NCBI RefSeq assembly: GCF_001548475.1
Contig: NZ_LRUJ01000006.1
Coordinates: forward strand, 113,341-177,340
Source: Bordetella hinzii LMG 13501
GTDB lineage: Bacteria > Pseudomonadota > Gammaproteobacteria > Burkholderiales > Burkholderiaceae_B
Reading direction: 5' to 3'
DNA: 64,000 bases
The position numbers were made by a program, and so were the translations under genes. Every line of letters starts with the position of its first letter. Within the stretch, counting starts at the first letter, position 1. The notes under the pieces are model-generated. The model did no database searches, was not told where the DNA came from, and saw only the letters and a list, made by a program, of their open reading frames with translations. This document shows, one piece after another, positions 30,077 through 39,586 of the stretch.

Positions 30077-32346
30077 GCGTGGTCTCCCAGGGGGCGCAAC
30101 GCCTTGAGCCGCAGCGCGTTGCCCAACACGAAGACGCTGGACAGCGCCATGGCGCCGGCCGCGAAGATGGGCGAAAGCAGCAGGCCGAAGGCGGGGTAGA
30201 GAACGCCGGCGGCAACCGGGATCAGGGCGGCGTTATAGGCAAAGGCCCAGAACAGATTCTGGCGGATGTTGCGCATGGTGGCCTGGCTGAGCGCCAGCGC
30301 ATTGGGCACGCCGCGCAGGTCCTCGGCCATCAGCACCACCGAGGCGGCCTCGATGGCCACATCGGTGCCGCTGCCGATGGCGATGCCCACGTCGGCGGCC
30401 GCCAGCGCAGGCGCGTCATTGATGCCGTCGCCCACGAAAGCGACCTTGCCGTAAGCGGCGCGCAGCGATTCCAGCGCTTCGACCTTGCCGTCGGGCAGGA
30501 CTTCGGCGCGCACATCGTCGATGCCCAGCTCGCGGGCCACGGCCGCGGCCGTATGGGGGTTGTCGCCCGTGATCATGGCCGTGCGCACCCCCAGGCGGTG
30601 CAGCGCCTGCAGCGCGGCGCGCGCCGAAGGCTTGATGGGATCGGCGATGGCCATCATGGCCACGGCGCGGCCATCGGCGGCCACGTAGATGGGCGTCTTG
30701 CCCGCCTCGCCCCACTGGCGGGCCAGGTCGCCAAAGCTGGAGACATCCACGTGCTCGGCCTGCATCAGGCGGGCCGCGCCGGCGACGATGTTACGGCCCT
30801 GGACGCGGGCGCGCACCCCGGCGCCCGTGATGGCTTCGAACGCCTCTGCCGGCGCCAGCGCCAGCCCCTCTTGGCGGGCGGCGGTGACGATGGCGTGGGC
30901 GATGGGGTGTTCGGAGCGGGCCTGTACCGAGGCCAGCCAGCCCAGCACCGTGGCGCGCTCCATGCCCGGGGCCGCCGCGATATCGGTCAGCGTCGGTTTG
31001 CCCAGGGTCAGCGTGCCGGTCTTGTCAAAGGCCACACTGCGGACCTCGCGCAAGCCTTGCAGCGCATCGCCCTGGCGGAAGAGCACGCCCAGTTCGGCGG
31101 CGCGGCCGGTGCCCACCATGATGGAGGTCGGCGTGGCCAGGCCCATGGCGCAGGGGCAGGCGATGATGAGGACCGCCACGGCGGCCACCAAGGCATGGCT
31201 CAGCACCGGCGAGGGACCCCAGACCAGCCAGGCCAGGAAGGTGAGGGTGGCCGCGGCCATGACGGCCGGCACGAACCAGGCGGTGACCTGGTCGACCAGG
31301 GCCTGGATGGGCAGGCGCGCGCCCTGGGCGTTTTCCACCATGCGGATGATGCGCGCCAGCACGGTGTCCGAGCCGGTATGGGTCACGCGCAGGCTGAAGC
31401 TGCCCGAGGTGTTCAACGTGCCGCCGGTGGCCTGGTCGCCGGCCTGCTTTTCGACCGGCACAGGCTCGCCTGTCAGCATGGACTCGTCCACATAGGAATG
31501 GCCCTCGGTGATTTCGCCGTCCACGGGGACCTTCTCGCCCGGCCGCACCATCACGATGTCGCCCATGCGCACGCGGTCGATCGGGATATCCACCGCCTGG
31601 CCATCCCGCAGCACGCGCGCGGTGCGCGGCTGCAGGCCGATCAGGCGCTGGATGGCCGCGCCCGTCTTGCCCTTGGCGCGGGCCTCGAGCATGCGCCCAA
31701 GCAGGATGAGCGTCACGATGACGGCGGCCGCTTCGAAATAGACGTTGCGCGAGGCTTCGGGCAGCCACTGCGGCGCGAAGGTGGCCACGACCGAATACGC
31801 CCAGGCCGCCCCGGAGCCCAGGGCCACCAGGGAGTTCATTTCGGGGGCGCGGCGCGCCAGCGCCGCAAAGCCCTTGCTGAAGAACGCCCGGCCCGGGCCC
31901 ACCAATACCAGCGTGGTCAGCACGAATTGCAGTAGCCAGCTGTTCTGCTGGCCCAGCGTATCCATCACCCAGTGGTGCATGGGGGGCAGCAGGTGCGAAC
32001 CCATTTCCAGGATGAAGACGGGCAGGGTCAGCGCCAGCGACCAGCCGAAGGCCCGCTTGAGGCGATCGGCCTCGGCGGCGCGCTGGCCGGCGAGTGCTTC
32101 GGCATGGTGGTCATCGGCGGCCAGCGGCCGCGCCTCGTAGCCGACGCGGGCCACGGCGGCCACCAACGCCTGGGGATCGGCATCGCGCAGCTCCAGCTGG
32201 GCCGTCTCGGTGGCCAGATTGACATTGGCCTGGCTCACGCCGGGCACGGCGGCCAGCGCATTCTGGACCCGCTTGACGCAAGAGGCGCAGGTCATGCCTT
32301 CGATGGCGAGTTCGAGATGGCCGGAGGCAAGCGAGGAAGCGGTCAT
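30073..32346 (-). CDS. copA: Copper-exporting P1B-type ATPase CopA
   Basis: CopA exports Cu(I) from the cytoplasm. From the ATG at 32346 the product is 757 residues: one N-terminal heavy-metal domain (MTCASC), then eight membrane segments with CPC in [15 protein letters not shown], the phosphorylation motif [16 protein letters not shown] and [10 protein letters not shown]. Longer in-frame starts reach into the promoter and are rejected. It has only one metal-binding domain, common in bacteria. It is followed by cueR with a four-base overlap and divergent from copZ. Confidence 0.95.
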   Translation of the reverse strand: MTASSLASGHLELAIEGMTCASCVKRVQNALAAVPGVSQANVNLATETAQLELRDADPQALVAAVARVGYEARPLAADDHHAEALAGQRAAEADRLKRAFGWSLALTLPVFILEMGSHLLPPMHHWVMDTLGQQNSWLLQFVLTTLVLVGPGRAFFSKGFAALARRAPEMNSLVALGSGAAWAYSVVATFAPQWLPEASRNVYFEAAAVIVTLILLGRMLEARAKGKTGAAIQRLIGLQPRTARVLRDGQAVDIPIDRVRMGDIVMVRPGEKVPVDGEITEGHSYVDESMLTGEPVPVEKQAGDQATGGTLNTSGSFSLRVTHTGSDTVLARIIRMVENAQGARLPIQALVDQVTAWFVPAVMAAATLTFLAWLVWGPSPVLSHALVAAVAVLIIACPCAMGLATPTSIMVGTGRAAELGVLFRQGDALQGLREVRSVAFDKTGTLTLGKPTLTDIAAAPGMERATVLGWLASVQARSEHPIAHAIVTAARQEGLALAPAEAFEAITGAGVRARVQGRNIVAGAARLMQAEHVDVSSFGDLARQWGEAGKTPIYVAADGRAVAMMAIADPIKPSARAALQALHRLGVRTAMITGDNPHTAAAVARELGIDDVRAEVLPDGKVEALESLRAAYGKVAFVGDGINDAPALAAADVGIAIGSGTDVAIEAASVVLMAEDLRGVPNALALSQATMRNIRQNLFWAFAYNAALIPVAAGVLYPAFGLLLSPIFAAGAMALSSVFVLGNALRLKALRPLGDHA

Positions 32347-32378
32347 GATGGAAAATCCCATGAGTCTGCAATGCATGC

Positions 32379-32409
32379 AGTCTGATCCTTGCCATAATGG
32401 GAAGGTCAA
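32379..32409 (-). promoter_or_regulatory. CueR-type promoter for copA
   Basis: On the minus strand TTGACC (32409-32404) is separated by 19 bases from CAGACT (32384-32379), the long spacer typical of MerR-family promoters. The spacer holds CTTCCCATTATGGCAAGG, a dyad like the CueR operator (ACCTTCC...GGAAGGT type). This places the copA start at about 32372. Confidence 0.8.
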
Positions 32410-32441
32410 CCTTTATTTTATGCTTGACCTTCCCATTATGG
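32392..32441. repeat. 18-bp inverted repeat at the copA-copZ divide
   Basis: CCATAATGGGAAGGTCAA (32392-32409) is repeated in reverse as TTGACCTTCCCATTATGG (32424-32441), with 14 AT-rich bases between. Each arm carries one -35 box and most of one operator, so two back-to-back CueR sites are formed. Confidence 0.9.
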
Positions 32442-32454
32442 GAATCTTTAAGCT
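32424..32454 (+). promoter_or_regulatory. CueR-type promoter for copZ
   Basis: TTGACC (32424-32429) is separated by 19 bases from TAAGCT (32449-32454). The spacer contains TTCCCATTATGGGAA, an even better dyad than the copA side. Activation by Cu-CueR is inferred from the spacing and from the gene context. Confidence 0.82.
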
Positions 32455-32497
32455 GGGTCTTGCGGTGGCCTGTCGCCACCTTTTCCTGGAGTCCAAC

Positions 32498-32698
32498 ATG
32501 AGCGTTGTCTTTACCGTCGCCGATATGACCTGCGGCCATTGCGTCAAATCCATCACCCAGGCCGTGCAGCGCGCCGTGCCCGGCGCCGCGGTGGAGGTGG
32601 ACCTGTCCGCCCACCGCGTCACGGTCAGTCCCGCCGAACAGGCGGCCGCCATCGAGGCCGCCATCCGCGAAGCGGGTTATGATCCCAAAAAACAATAA
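32498..32698 (+). CDS. copZ: Copper chaperone CopZ
   Basis: The 66-residue product is a single heavy-metal domain: VFTVADMTCGHCVKSITQAV, with the Cu(I)-binding MTCxxC. It hands Cu(I) to CopA. The ATG at 32498 follows CTGGAG, a fair ribosome site; the longer frame upstream lies across the operators. It is the only gene on its transcript, divergent from copA-cueR and under a mirrored CueR-type promoter. Confidence 0.93.
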   Translation: MSVVFTVADMTCGHCVKSITQAVQRAVPGAAVEVDLSAHRVTVSPAEQAAAIEAAIREAGYDPKKQ

Positions 32699-32829
32699 TT
32701 GATTTCTCCTGGGTGATTGGGATTAACTATTGATCAATTAAAATAATTGAATTGGATAAATCAATAGTAAAAATTTAAAGTAGAGCCTTCGGTGGCCCCA
32801 CCACCTTCCCAACACCTCAGGAGAGCTAG

Positions 32830-33558
32830 ATGCTGCAAAACCACGAAGGCCAACGTGTTCCCAACGTGACGTTCCCCGTGCGCGAGAACAATACCTGGAA
32901 GAAGGTCACCACCGACGACCTGTTCAAGAACAAGACGGTGGTTGTGTTCTCCCTGCCCGGCGCGTTCACGCCCACTTGCTCTTCGACCCATTTGCCGCGC
33001 TACAACGAACTGGCCCAGACCTTCTTCGACAACGGCGTGGACGACATCATCTGCGTGTCCGTCAACGACACCTTCGTAATGAATGAATGGGCCAAGGACC
33101 AGGAGTCCGCCAACATCACGCTGCTGCCCGACGGCAATGGCGAGTTCACCGCCGGCATGGGCATGCTGGTCGACAAGAGCGACCTCGGTTTTGGCAAGCG
33201 CAGCTGGCGCTACTCCATGCTGGTCGAAGACGGCGTGGTCAAGAAGATGTTCATCGAGCCCGAGAAAGAAGGCGACCCCTTCGAGGTCTCGGATGCCGAC
33301 ACCATGCTGGCCTACCTCGCTCCGGCCGCCAAGAAGCCCGACCAAGTCGTGGTGTTCTCCAAGCCGGGTTGCCCCTTCTGCGTCGAGGCCAAGGCCCTGC
33401 TGGACGCCAAGGGCTATGACCCCATCGAGATTCCGCTGGAGCACAAGGTACGTGGCCGTGTGATCGGCGCGGTCTCGGGCCGCGGCACCGCTCCGCAGGT
33501 CTTCATCAACGGCAAGCTCATCGGCGGCCTCGATGACCTGAAGGCGCACTTCGCCTGA
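32830..33558 (+). CDS. Hybrid peroxiredoxin-glutaredoxin
   Basis: The 242-residue product is a fusion of a Prx5-like peroxiredoxin (residues 1-165, active site [14 protein letters not shown], Cys about 50) and a glutaredoxin (170-242, active site CPFC, then [15 protein letters not shown]). It reduces peroxides with glutathione without a separate reductase. The layout is that of the PGdx type known in several Gammaproteobacteria and Bordetella. An inverted repeat (CTATTGAT...ATCAATAG, 32727-32767) lies in the AT-rich leader. A cytoplasmic role in peroxide defence is inferred. Confidence 0.93.
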   Translation: MLQNHEGQRVPNVTFPVRENNTWKKVTTDDLFKNKTVVVFSLPGAFTPTCSSTHLPRYNELAQTFFDNGVDDIICVSVNDTFVMNEWAKDQESANITLLPDGNGEFTAGMGMLVDKSDLGFGKRSWRYSMLVEDGVVKKMFIEPEKEGDPFEVSDADTMLAYLAPAAKKPDQVVVFSKPGCPFCVEAKALLDAKGYDPIEIPLEHKVRGRVIGAVSGRGTAPQVFINGKLIGGLDDLKAHFA

Positions 33559-33667
33559 TCGTGGCGGGGCGGCCAGGCCCCGCGCTTCCCTCTCCCTTGC
33601 GTCGTGCCCGCCGGCCGCCTTGCGCGGTGGCCGGCGGGCACGCGCGCTTGCAGATCAAAGGAAAGAC

Positions 33668-35080
33668 ATGAAAACCCTGCATACCGATATCGCCGTCGTC
33701 GGTGCCGGCACGGCCGGGCTGGCGGCCTACCGGGCCGCGCGCGCCGCCGGCAAGCGCGCCGTCATCATTGAGGGCGGTCCTTATGGCACGACCTGCGCCC
33801 GCGTGGGCTGCATGCCCTCCAAGCTTCTGATTGCGGCCGCCGAAGCGGCCCATGCGGCCCGCCATACCGATGCCTTCGGTGTGCAGGTAGCCGGCCCGGT
33901 GAGCGTGGACGGTCCCGCCGTGATGGACCGGGTCAAGCGCGAGCGCGACCGTTTCGTGGGATTTGTGCTCGAGGGCGTGGAGAACCTTCCCGCCGAGGAT
34001 AAGCTGCACGGCTATGCGCGCTTTGTCAGCGATGGGGTGCTGCGCGTGGACGATCACACCGAGGTCCATGCCAGCCGCGTGGTCATCGCCACCGGCTCGC
34101 GGCCGGCCATCCCCCCGCCTTTCCAGGCCCTGGGCGACCGGCTGGTGGTCAACGACGACGTCTTCGCCTGGGACACGCTGCCGGCCAGCGTGGCCGTTTT
34201 CGGGCCCGGCGTCATCGGGCTGGAACTCGGCCAGGCGCTGGCGCGCCTGGGCGTGAAAGTGCGCGTCTTCGGCGTGAGCGGCAGCCTGGGCGGCATCAGC
34301 GACCCCGCCGTGCGCCAGGCGGCGCGCAAGATCTTCCAAGGCGAGTTCTACCTCGATCCGGATGCCCGCGTGCTGGAGACCCAGCGCATCGGCGACGAGG
34401 TCGAGGTCCGCTACATCGCCCTGGACAATACCGAGCATGTCGAGCGTTTCGAATACGCGCTGGTGGCGACGGGCCGCCGGCCCAATGTCGACAAGCTGGG
34501 CCTGGAGAACACGACGCTCGAACTCGACGCGCGCGGGGTGCCGCGCTTTGACCGCCTGACCATGCAGGCCGGCGACTCGGCCATCTTCATTGCCGGCGAC
34601 GCCAACGCCGATGCGCCCTTGCTGCACGAGGCGGCTGACGAAGGCCGCATCGCGGGCGAGAATGCTGCGCGCTTTCCCGACGTGCGCCCGGGTTTGCGGC
34701 GCGCGCCGCTGGGCGTGGTGTTTTCGGACCCGCAGATCGCGCTGGTGGGCACGCCCCATGCGCGCCTGGAGGCCGGCCAATATGTGACCGGCGCGGTGGA
34801 TTTCAGCGACCAGGGGCGTTCGCGCGTGATGCTGAAAAACCGCGGCCTGCTGCACGTCTATGCCGACATTGCCACGGGCCGCTTCCTGGGCGCCGAAATG
34901 ATAGGCCCCAGCGCCGAGCATATTGGCCATCTGCTGGCCTGGGCGGCGCAGCAGGAGCTGACCATCGCCCGGATGCTGGAGATGCCCTTCTACCATCCCG
35001 TGGTGGAGGAGGGCCTGCGCACCGCCCTGCGCGATGCGGCGGCCCGCCTGGCCCAGGCCGGCGCGAAGCGCGCCGCCTGA
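33668..35080 (+). CDS. FAD-dependent pyridine nucleotide-disulfide oxidoreductase, DLD-like
   Basis: The 470-residue product has the Rossmann FAD site VVGAGTAGLAAY, the redox-active disulfide CARVGC (about residues 44-49), a central NAD site (VAVFGPGVIGLELGQALARLG) and a dimer domain with FYHPVVEEGL containing the His-Glu pair. This is the class I flavin disulfide reductase fold, close to dihydrolipoyl dehydrogenase; no lipoyl domain is fused and no 2-oxoacid dehydrogenase genes are near. It follows the Prx-Grx hybrid and may serve thiol redox balance; the true substrate is unknown. The ATG at 33668 was chosen because the FAD motif follows. Confidence 0.85.
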   Translation: MKTLHTDIAVVGAGTAGLAAYRAARAAGKRAVIIEGGPYGTTCARVGCMPSKLLIAAAEAAHAARHTDAFGVQVAGPVSVDGPAVMDRVKRERDRFVGFVLEGVENLPAEDKLHGYARFVSDGVLRVDDHTEVHASRVVIATGSRPAIPPPFQALGDRLVVNDDVFAWDTLPASVAVFGPGVIGLELGQALARLGVKVRVFGVSGSLGGISDPAVRQAARKIFQGEFYLDPDARVLETQRIGDEVEVRYIALDNTEHVERFEYALVATGRRPNVDKLGLENTTLELDARGVPRFDRLTMQAGDSAIFIAGDANADAPLLHEAADEGRIAGENAARFPDVRPGLRRAPLGVVFSDPQIALVGTPHARLEAGQYVTGAVDFSDQGRSRVMLKNRGLLHVYADIATGRFLGAEMIGPSAEHIGHLLAWAAQQELTIARMLEMPFYHPVVEEGLRTALRDAAARLAQAGAKRAA

Positions 35081-35090
35081 GGGCGGCCGT

Positions 35091-35963
35091 TCAGGCGGCG
35101 CGGCCGGGATTCTCCACGTATTGCAGCGTGAACCCGGCGCGGTCGTCCTGGGCCAATTCGCGCGCCAGATAGGGCATGGCCTCCTTGAGGGCGGCCTCCA
35201 GCGTCCAGGGCGGGTTGACCAGGAACATCCCGCTGCCGTGCAGGCCGAAGCCGTCGCCGGCCGGACGCTTGACGCTCAGGGTGGCATGCAGCCAGCTCTT
35301 GACCGGCAGGCGTTCGAGCATGCGGGCCATCTCGCCGGCCTCGCGCCGCTGCACCAGCGGATACCACACGGCATAAGTGCCGGTGGCAAAGCGCTTGACG
35401 CCTTCCTTGACCGCCGTCAGGGTGCGGCGGTAGTCCTGCTTGTCTTCATACGAAGGATCGATGAGCACCATGCCGCGCCGCGTGGGCGGCGGCAGCAGCG
35501 CCTTCACCCCTTCAAAGCCGTCGGTGGCGTAGACCGTGGTCTGGCGCAGCGACACCCGGTCGCGCTGCTCCAGGTTGTTGACCAGGATGCCGGATTCATT
35601 CGGGTGCATCTCGAAAAGGCGCAGGCGGTCTCGGTCACGCAAGGCGTCCAGCGTCAGCCAGGGCGAGCCCGGGTAATGACGCAGCTTGCCCGAAGGATTG
35701 TAGGCCCGCACCCGCGCCACATAGTCGGCCAGCAAGGCAGGCAGGTCATCGCGCTCCCACAGCCGGCCGATGCCGTCGGCGAACTCGGCGTTTTTGCTGG
35801 CCCAGTCGCTATCCAGCGCATACAGGCCGGCGCCGGCGTGGGTGTCCACCACCCAGTAGGGCGCGTCCTTGCGATTGAAATACTCCAGCGTGTGGATCAG
35901 GATGGCATGCTTGAGGACATCGGCATGGTTGCCGGCATGGAAAGCGTGGCGATAGCTGAACAC
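35091..35963 (-). CDS. rlmJ: 23S rRNA (adenine-2030-N6)-methyltransferase RlmJ
   Basis: The 290-residue product starts FSYRHAFHAGNHADVLKH after a GTG at 35963, the family start; the longer frame is not conserved. The methyl-transfer motif is VLIDPSYE (DPPY-like), with GYHP-type DGFEGVKALLPP and HGSGMFLVNPPWTL. It methylates A2030 in 23S rRNA. It sits between the DLD-like gene (convergent) and ugpQ (same strand, 10 bases upstream), and may be co-transcribed with ugpQ. Confidence 0.93.
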   Translation of the reverse strand: MFSYRHAFHAGNHADVLKHAILIHTLEYFNRKDAPYWVVDTHAGAGLYALDSDWASKNAEFADGIGRLWERDDLPALLADYVARVRAYNPSGKLRHYPGSPWLTLDALRDRDRLRLFEMHPNESGILVNNLEQRDRVSLRQTTVYATDGFEGVKALLPPPTRRGMVLIDPSYEDKQDYRRTLTAVKEGVKRFATGTYAVWYPLVQRREAGEMARMLERLPVKSWLHATLSVKRPAGDGFGLHGSGMFLVNPPWTLEAALKEAMPYLARELAQDDRAGFTLQYVENPGRAA

Positions 35964-35973
35964 GGCGGCCCTT

Positions 35974-36723
35974 TTACGCCGTCGGCCGGATATCGGCCAG
36001 CTTGTCGGTAAAGATGGCGTCCATGCCCCAGGCCAGCAGTTCGCGGGCGCGGGACGGGTCATTGACCGTCCAGGCGGCGATCCGATAGCCCGCGGCGTGC
36101 ACGGCCTCGATGAGCTCGGGCGTGGCGTCCTTCTGGTTGATGTTCAGGGCGATGCAGCCATGGCGCGCCAGGCGTTCGCGCCAGTCGGCGGGCACTTTCT
36201 CGACCAGCAGGGCGCGGGGCAGATGCGGGGCGACGCGGCGGGCCTCGGCCAGCGACGCCTCCTCGAAGGAAGAGAGCAGGGGCGGCACCGCGGCGCCTTG
36301 CCAGTATTCGGCGCACAGGCGCGCGACTTCGGCGCCCGTCTCCGCTTCGCGCCCAGGGCAGGGCTTGATCTCCACATTGCAGGCAATGCCGTTGGCGCGC
36401 GTGTAGCGCGCGACCGAGACAAAGCTGGGCACCGGCTCGCCCGCATAGGCCGGTGAATGCCAACTGCCGGCATCCAGCAGGGAGAGTTCGGTATAGGTCT
36501 TGTCCCGGGCCGGGCCGCTGCCATCCGTGCTGCGGTCGACGTCGTCATCGTGCATCAGAATGGCGATATTGTCGCGGCTGAGCTTCACGTCGAACTCGAA
36601 CATCGTAAACCCCTGCGCCGCGCCGACATGCATGGCCGCCAGGGTGTTTTCGGGGGCCAGATGGCCGCCGCCGCGATGGGCAATATAAGGAGAATAGGGC
36701 CAGGCCGGCAGGGGGGACGTCAT
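35974..36723 (-). CDS. ugpQ: Glycerophosphodiester phosphodiesterase UgpQ-like
   Basis: The 249-residue product has the GDPD pattern: IAHRGGGHLAPENTLAA (catalytic His-Arg and Glu-Asn), FEFDVKLSRDNIAILMHDD (metal ligands and second His) and NVEIKP. It hydrolyses glycerophosphodiesters to glycerol 3-phosphate and an alcohol, a step in lipid turnover. No signal peptide, so cytoplasmic like UgpQ. The start at 36723 has a GAGG site; an earlier ATG (36780) is less likely. The 36724-36986 gap contains a TAAACT promoter box and a stem-T7 element (36912-36935). Confidence 0.92.
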   Translation of the reverse strand: MTSPLPAWPYSPYIAHRGGGHLAPENTLAAMHVGAAQGFTMFEFDVKLSRDNIAILMHDDDVDRSTDGSGPARDKTYTELSLLDAGSWHSPAYAGEPVPSFVSVARYTRANGIACNVEIKPCPGREAETGAEVARLCAEYWQGAAVPPLLSSFEEASLAEARRVAPHLPRALLVEKVPADWRERLARHGCIALNINQKDATPELIEAVHAAGYRIAAWTVNDPSRARELLAWGMDAIFTDKLADIRPTA

Positions 36724-36911
36724 GTGCAAGACCTCAAGCAAGAAATACGGGTCGGAAACAGCGGGTTTCACGGCATGCAAGCATACTCCCTAACGAGGGA
36801 CGGGGCTCGCCCTGACGGGGGGTGGGCAGGGGCCCCGGAGGTGGTAAACTCCGGCGGCTGGCCCGGCACGGTTCTGTATCAAGAGCGCTGCGGGGTCCGG
36901 GCGAGCGTCCG

Positions 36912-36935
36912 GGCGAATTGTCTTCGCCTTTTTTT
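36912..36935 (+). terminator. Possible small stem-loop with T tract upstream of ppiD
   Basis: GGCGA-ATTGTCT-TCGCC followed by seven T residues. The stem is only five pairs, so it is weak. It lies between a possible promoter (TAAACT near 36845) and the ppiD start, so it could be an attenuator of ppiD rather than the end of a gene. Confidence 0.35.
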
Positions 36936-36986
36936 ATGCGTTTTTGGCTTGGCACGGGGCCGCGCCAATCTGGCAACAGGAAATAC

Positions 36987-38942
36987 ATGTTTGAATTTAT
37001 TCGCACCCATCGGCGTTGGATGCAGTTCATCCTGCTGCTTCTGATCGTGCCGTCATTCGCATTGGTCGGCGTGCAGAGCTACACCCATTTCGTCAATGGC
37101 GAACCCGAGCTGGCCAGCGTCGCGGGGCAGGGAATCAAACAGTCGGAATTCGACATGGCCCACCGCAACCAGTTGGAGCAATTCCGCCAGCGCCTGGGCA
37201 CGCAATTCGACCCGGCCGTGCTGGATACGCCCGCCATGCGCGAACAGTTGCTCAATCAGCTGATCGACCAGCGCCTGCTGGCCCAGGTCGCGATCGACAA
37301 CCGTTTCTCGGTCTCCGACGAGACGCTGCGCAACACCATCGCCGCCATTCCCCAGGTCCAGGATGACGGCCGCTTCTCGCCTGAACGCTATCGCCAAGTG
37401 CTGGCCGCCCAGGGCCTGTCGCCCACGGCCTTCGAGAACGGCCTGCGCCGCGATCTCGCCGTGGCCCGCGTGCTTGAACCCGTGGGCCTGTCCGCCCGCG
37501 CGCCGCAAGCCGTGGTCCAGGACGTCGAGCAGGCCCTCACCCAGAAGCGCACCATCCAGCTGCGCAGCTTTGCCGCCGCGGACTACCGTTCCAAGGTCAC
37601 CGTGACGCCACAGGACATCCAGTCCTGGTACGACGCCAACAAGGAGTCGCTGCGCGTGCCCGAGCAGGTCCAGGCGCAATACCTGGTCCTGGACGAAGCC
37701 GCCGCCACGCAGGGCATCGAGGTCAAGGACGAAGACGTCGCCACCTATTACGAACAAAACAAGAACCGCTTCGGCACGCCCGAGCAGCGCCGTGCCAGCC
37801 ACATCCTGATCAATGCTCCGGCCGGCGAGTCGCAGGACGCGCGCAAGGCCGCCCGCGCCAAGGCCGAGGAAATCGCCCGCCAGGCCGCCGCCAATCCGGC
37901 CGGCTTTGCCGACCTCGCCAAGCAAGCGTCGCAGGATGCCGGTTCGGCCGCGCAGGGCGGTGACCTGGGCTGGATCGCCGCCAACTCCGTGCCCCCCAGC
38001 GTACAGCAGGCCATCGCCGGCCTGGCCAAAGAGGCCGTCTCCGGCGTGGTGGAAAGCCCGTTCGGCTTCCACATTCTCAAAGTCACCGAGATCAAGCCGG
38101 CGCAGGTCAAGCCCCTGGCCGAAGTCAAGGAGCAGATCACCGCCGAGATCCGCAAGCAGCTGGCCTCGGCCCGCTTCGCCGAAATGGCCACCAAGCTGCA
38201 AGGCGCCGTCTATGACCAGCGCGACAGCCTGCAGCCCGCCGCGGACGCCCTGGGCCTGAAGCTGCGCACGGCGGCCGGCATCACCCGCGGCGGCCTGCTG
38301 CCGGCCGACCAGGCGGGCGCCGGCTCGGCCTCGGCCAGCCCTGATGCCGCCATGCTGGACAACCCGCGCGTGCGCCAGGCGCTGTTTGCCGCCGACGTGC
38401 TGCGCGAAAAGCAGAACACCGGGGTCATCGAGCTCGCGCCGGACACCTTGCTGGCCCTGCGCGTGGCGGCGGTCGAGCCCTCGCAGATTCCGCCGCTGGA
38501 CAAGGTCAAGGACAGCATCCGCGCTCGCCTGCTCGATGAGCGCTCGGCCCAGGCCGCCCGCGAAGCCGGCGAACAGGCCCTGAAGGCGCTGCAAGCCCAG
38601 GACCAGGCCGAAGGCTTTGCCGCCGCGCTGACCATTTCCCGCCAGGACCCGGCCAACCTGCCGCGCAACCTGGTGGACGCCGCCATGCGCCTGGATGCCG
38701 CCAAGCTGCCGGCCTATGCCGGCGTGGCTTCGGGCAATGACTATGTGCTGGTCCGCCTGGAGAAGGTCGAGGCCGGCCAGCCCGATGCCCAGGCTGCCGC
38801 GATGCTGGGCCGCCAGCTGGGCAGCGCCTGGGGCGAGGCCGAAGACCAGGCGGTGCTCAAGATGCTGCGTGAGGCCTACAAAGTCCAGATCCTGCCCGCC
38901 GCGGCTTCTGTCATCAAGGGAGATCAGCCCGCCGAAGGCTGA
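36987..38942 (+). CDS. ppiD: Inner-membrane periplasmic folding chaperone PpiD
   Basis: The 651-residue product has a single N-terminal membrane anchor (FILLLLIVPSFALVGV), a SurA-N-like helical domain, one parvulin (PPIC) domain around residues 265-370 (RRASHILI; GGDLGWIAANSVPPSVQQAI; GVVESPFGFHILKV) and a second helical region. PpiD helps outer-membrane and secreted proteins leaving the Sec channel. The ATG at 36987 was selected for the membrane anchor. It is convergent with the tesA-like gene, with a 19-base overlap. Confidence 0.94.
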   Translation: MFEFIRTHRRWMQFILLLLIVPSFALVGVQSYTHFVNGEPELASVAGQGIKQSEFDMAHRNQLEQFRQRLGTQFDPAVLDTPAMREQLLNQLIDQRLLAQVAIDNRFSVSDETLRNTIAAIPQVQDDGRFSPERYRQVLAAQGLSPTAFENGLRRDLAVARVLEPVGLSARAPQAVVQDVEQALTQKRTIQLRSFAAADYRSKVTVTPQDIQSWYDANKESLRVPEQVQAQYLVLDEAAATQGIEVKDEDVATYYEQNKNRFGTPEQRRASHILINAPAGESQDARKAARAKAEEIARQAAANPAGFADLAKQASQDAGSAAQGGDLGWIAANSVPPSVQQAIAGLAKEAVSGVVESPFGFHILKVTEIKPAQVKPLAEVKEQITAEIRKQLASARFAEMATKLQGAVYDQRDSLQPAADALGLKLRTAAGITRGGLLPADQAGAGSASASPDAAMLDNPRVRQALFAADVLREKQNTGVIELAPDTLLALRVAAVEPSQIPPLDKVKDSIRARLLDERSAQAAREAGEQALKALQAQDQAEGFAAALTISRQDPANLPRNLVDAAMRLDAAKLPAYAGVASGNDYVLVRLEKVEAGQPDAQAAAMLGRQLGSAWGEAEDQAVLKMLREAYKVQILPAAASVIKGDQPAEG

Positions 38943-39586
38943 TCCGCGCGCAGCAAGGGTTCCAGGCCCGGCCAGACGTTGTCCAACAGCGTCGGCTGGG
39001 CTTTTTCATTGGGATGTATGCCATCGGCCTGGAAAAGCGCGCGGTCGGTCGCCATGCCTTCCATCAGGAAGGGCACCAGCGCGGCTTGCTCCTTCTGGGC
39101 CACGGTCTGGAACACGCGGGCGAAGCGCTCGGCGTAGTCCCGGCCGTAGTTGGGCGGAATCTGCATGCCGACGATGAGCACGCGGGCGCCGGCCGACTTG
39201 GCCTGTTGCGTCATGGCGGTGAGATTGCTTTCGGTCATGTCCAGGGCCAGGCCGCGCAAGGCATCGTTGGAGCCCAGCTCCAGCACGACGACGGCCGGCG
39301 CATGCCGGGCCAGGAGGGCGGGCAGGCGCGCCTTGCCGCCGCTGGTGGTGTCGCCGCTGATGCTGGCATTGACGACTTGGTAATTCGGGTATTGTTCAGA
39401 CACGCGGCGGGCGAGCAGCGGCACCCAGCCGGAGCCCCGCGCAAGGCCATATTCGGCTGACAGGCTATCTCCCACCACCAGCACGGTATGGGAACCCGGC
39501 GCGGCGGCCGCGGTCTGAGCCTGTGCCGCCGGCAGCATCGCCAGCATCAACAGCGATGCGGACAAAACACGGAAAAATGAGCGCAT
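38924..39586 (-). CDS. tesA: Periplasmic arylesterase/lysophospholipase TesA-like
   Basis: The 220-residue product has a signal peptide ending at AQAQTA, and SGNH-hydrolase blocks: VVGDSLSAEYG (nucleophile Ser), GDTTSGG (Gly), LGSNDALRG (Asn) and DGIHPNEKAQ (Asp-His). It is the TesA type multifunctional esterase/thioesterase of the periplasm. It is divergent from ybbA, and the two ATG codons overlap by two bases (CATG). The same divergent pair tesA/ybbA occurs in E. coli. Confidence 0.92.
   Translation of the reverse strand: MRSFFRVLSASLLMLAMLPAAQAQTAAAAPGSHTVLVVGDSLSAEYGLARGSGWVPLLARRVSEQYPNYQVVNASISGDTTSGGKARLPALLARHAPAVVVLELGSNDALRGLALDMTESNLTAMTQQAKSAGARVLIVGMQIPPNYGRDYAERFARVFQTVAQKEQAALVPFLMEGMATDRALFQADGIHPNEKAQPTLLDNVWPGLEPLLRADQPSAG

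Noticed and set aside
30073..32409. Longer start for copA at 32409
   Set aside because: The extra residues would be encoded by the CueR-type promoter and operator region, upstream of the probable transcript start.
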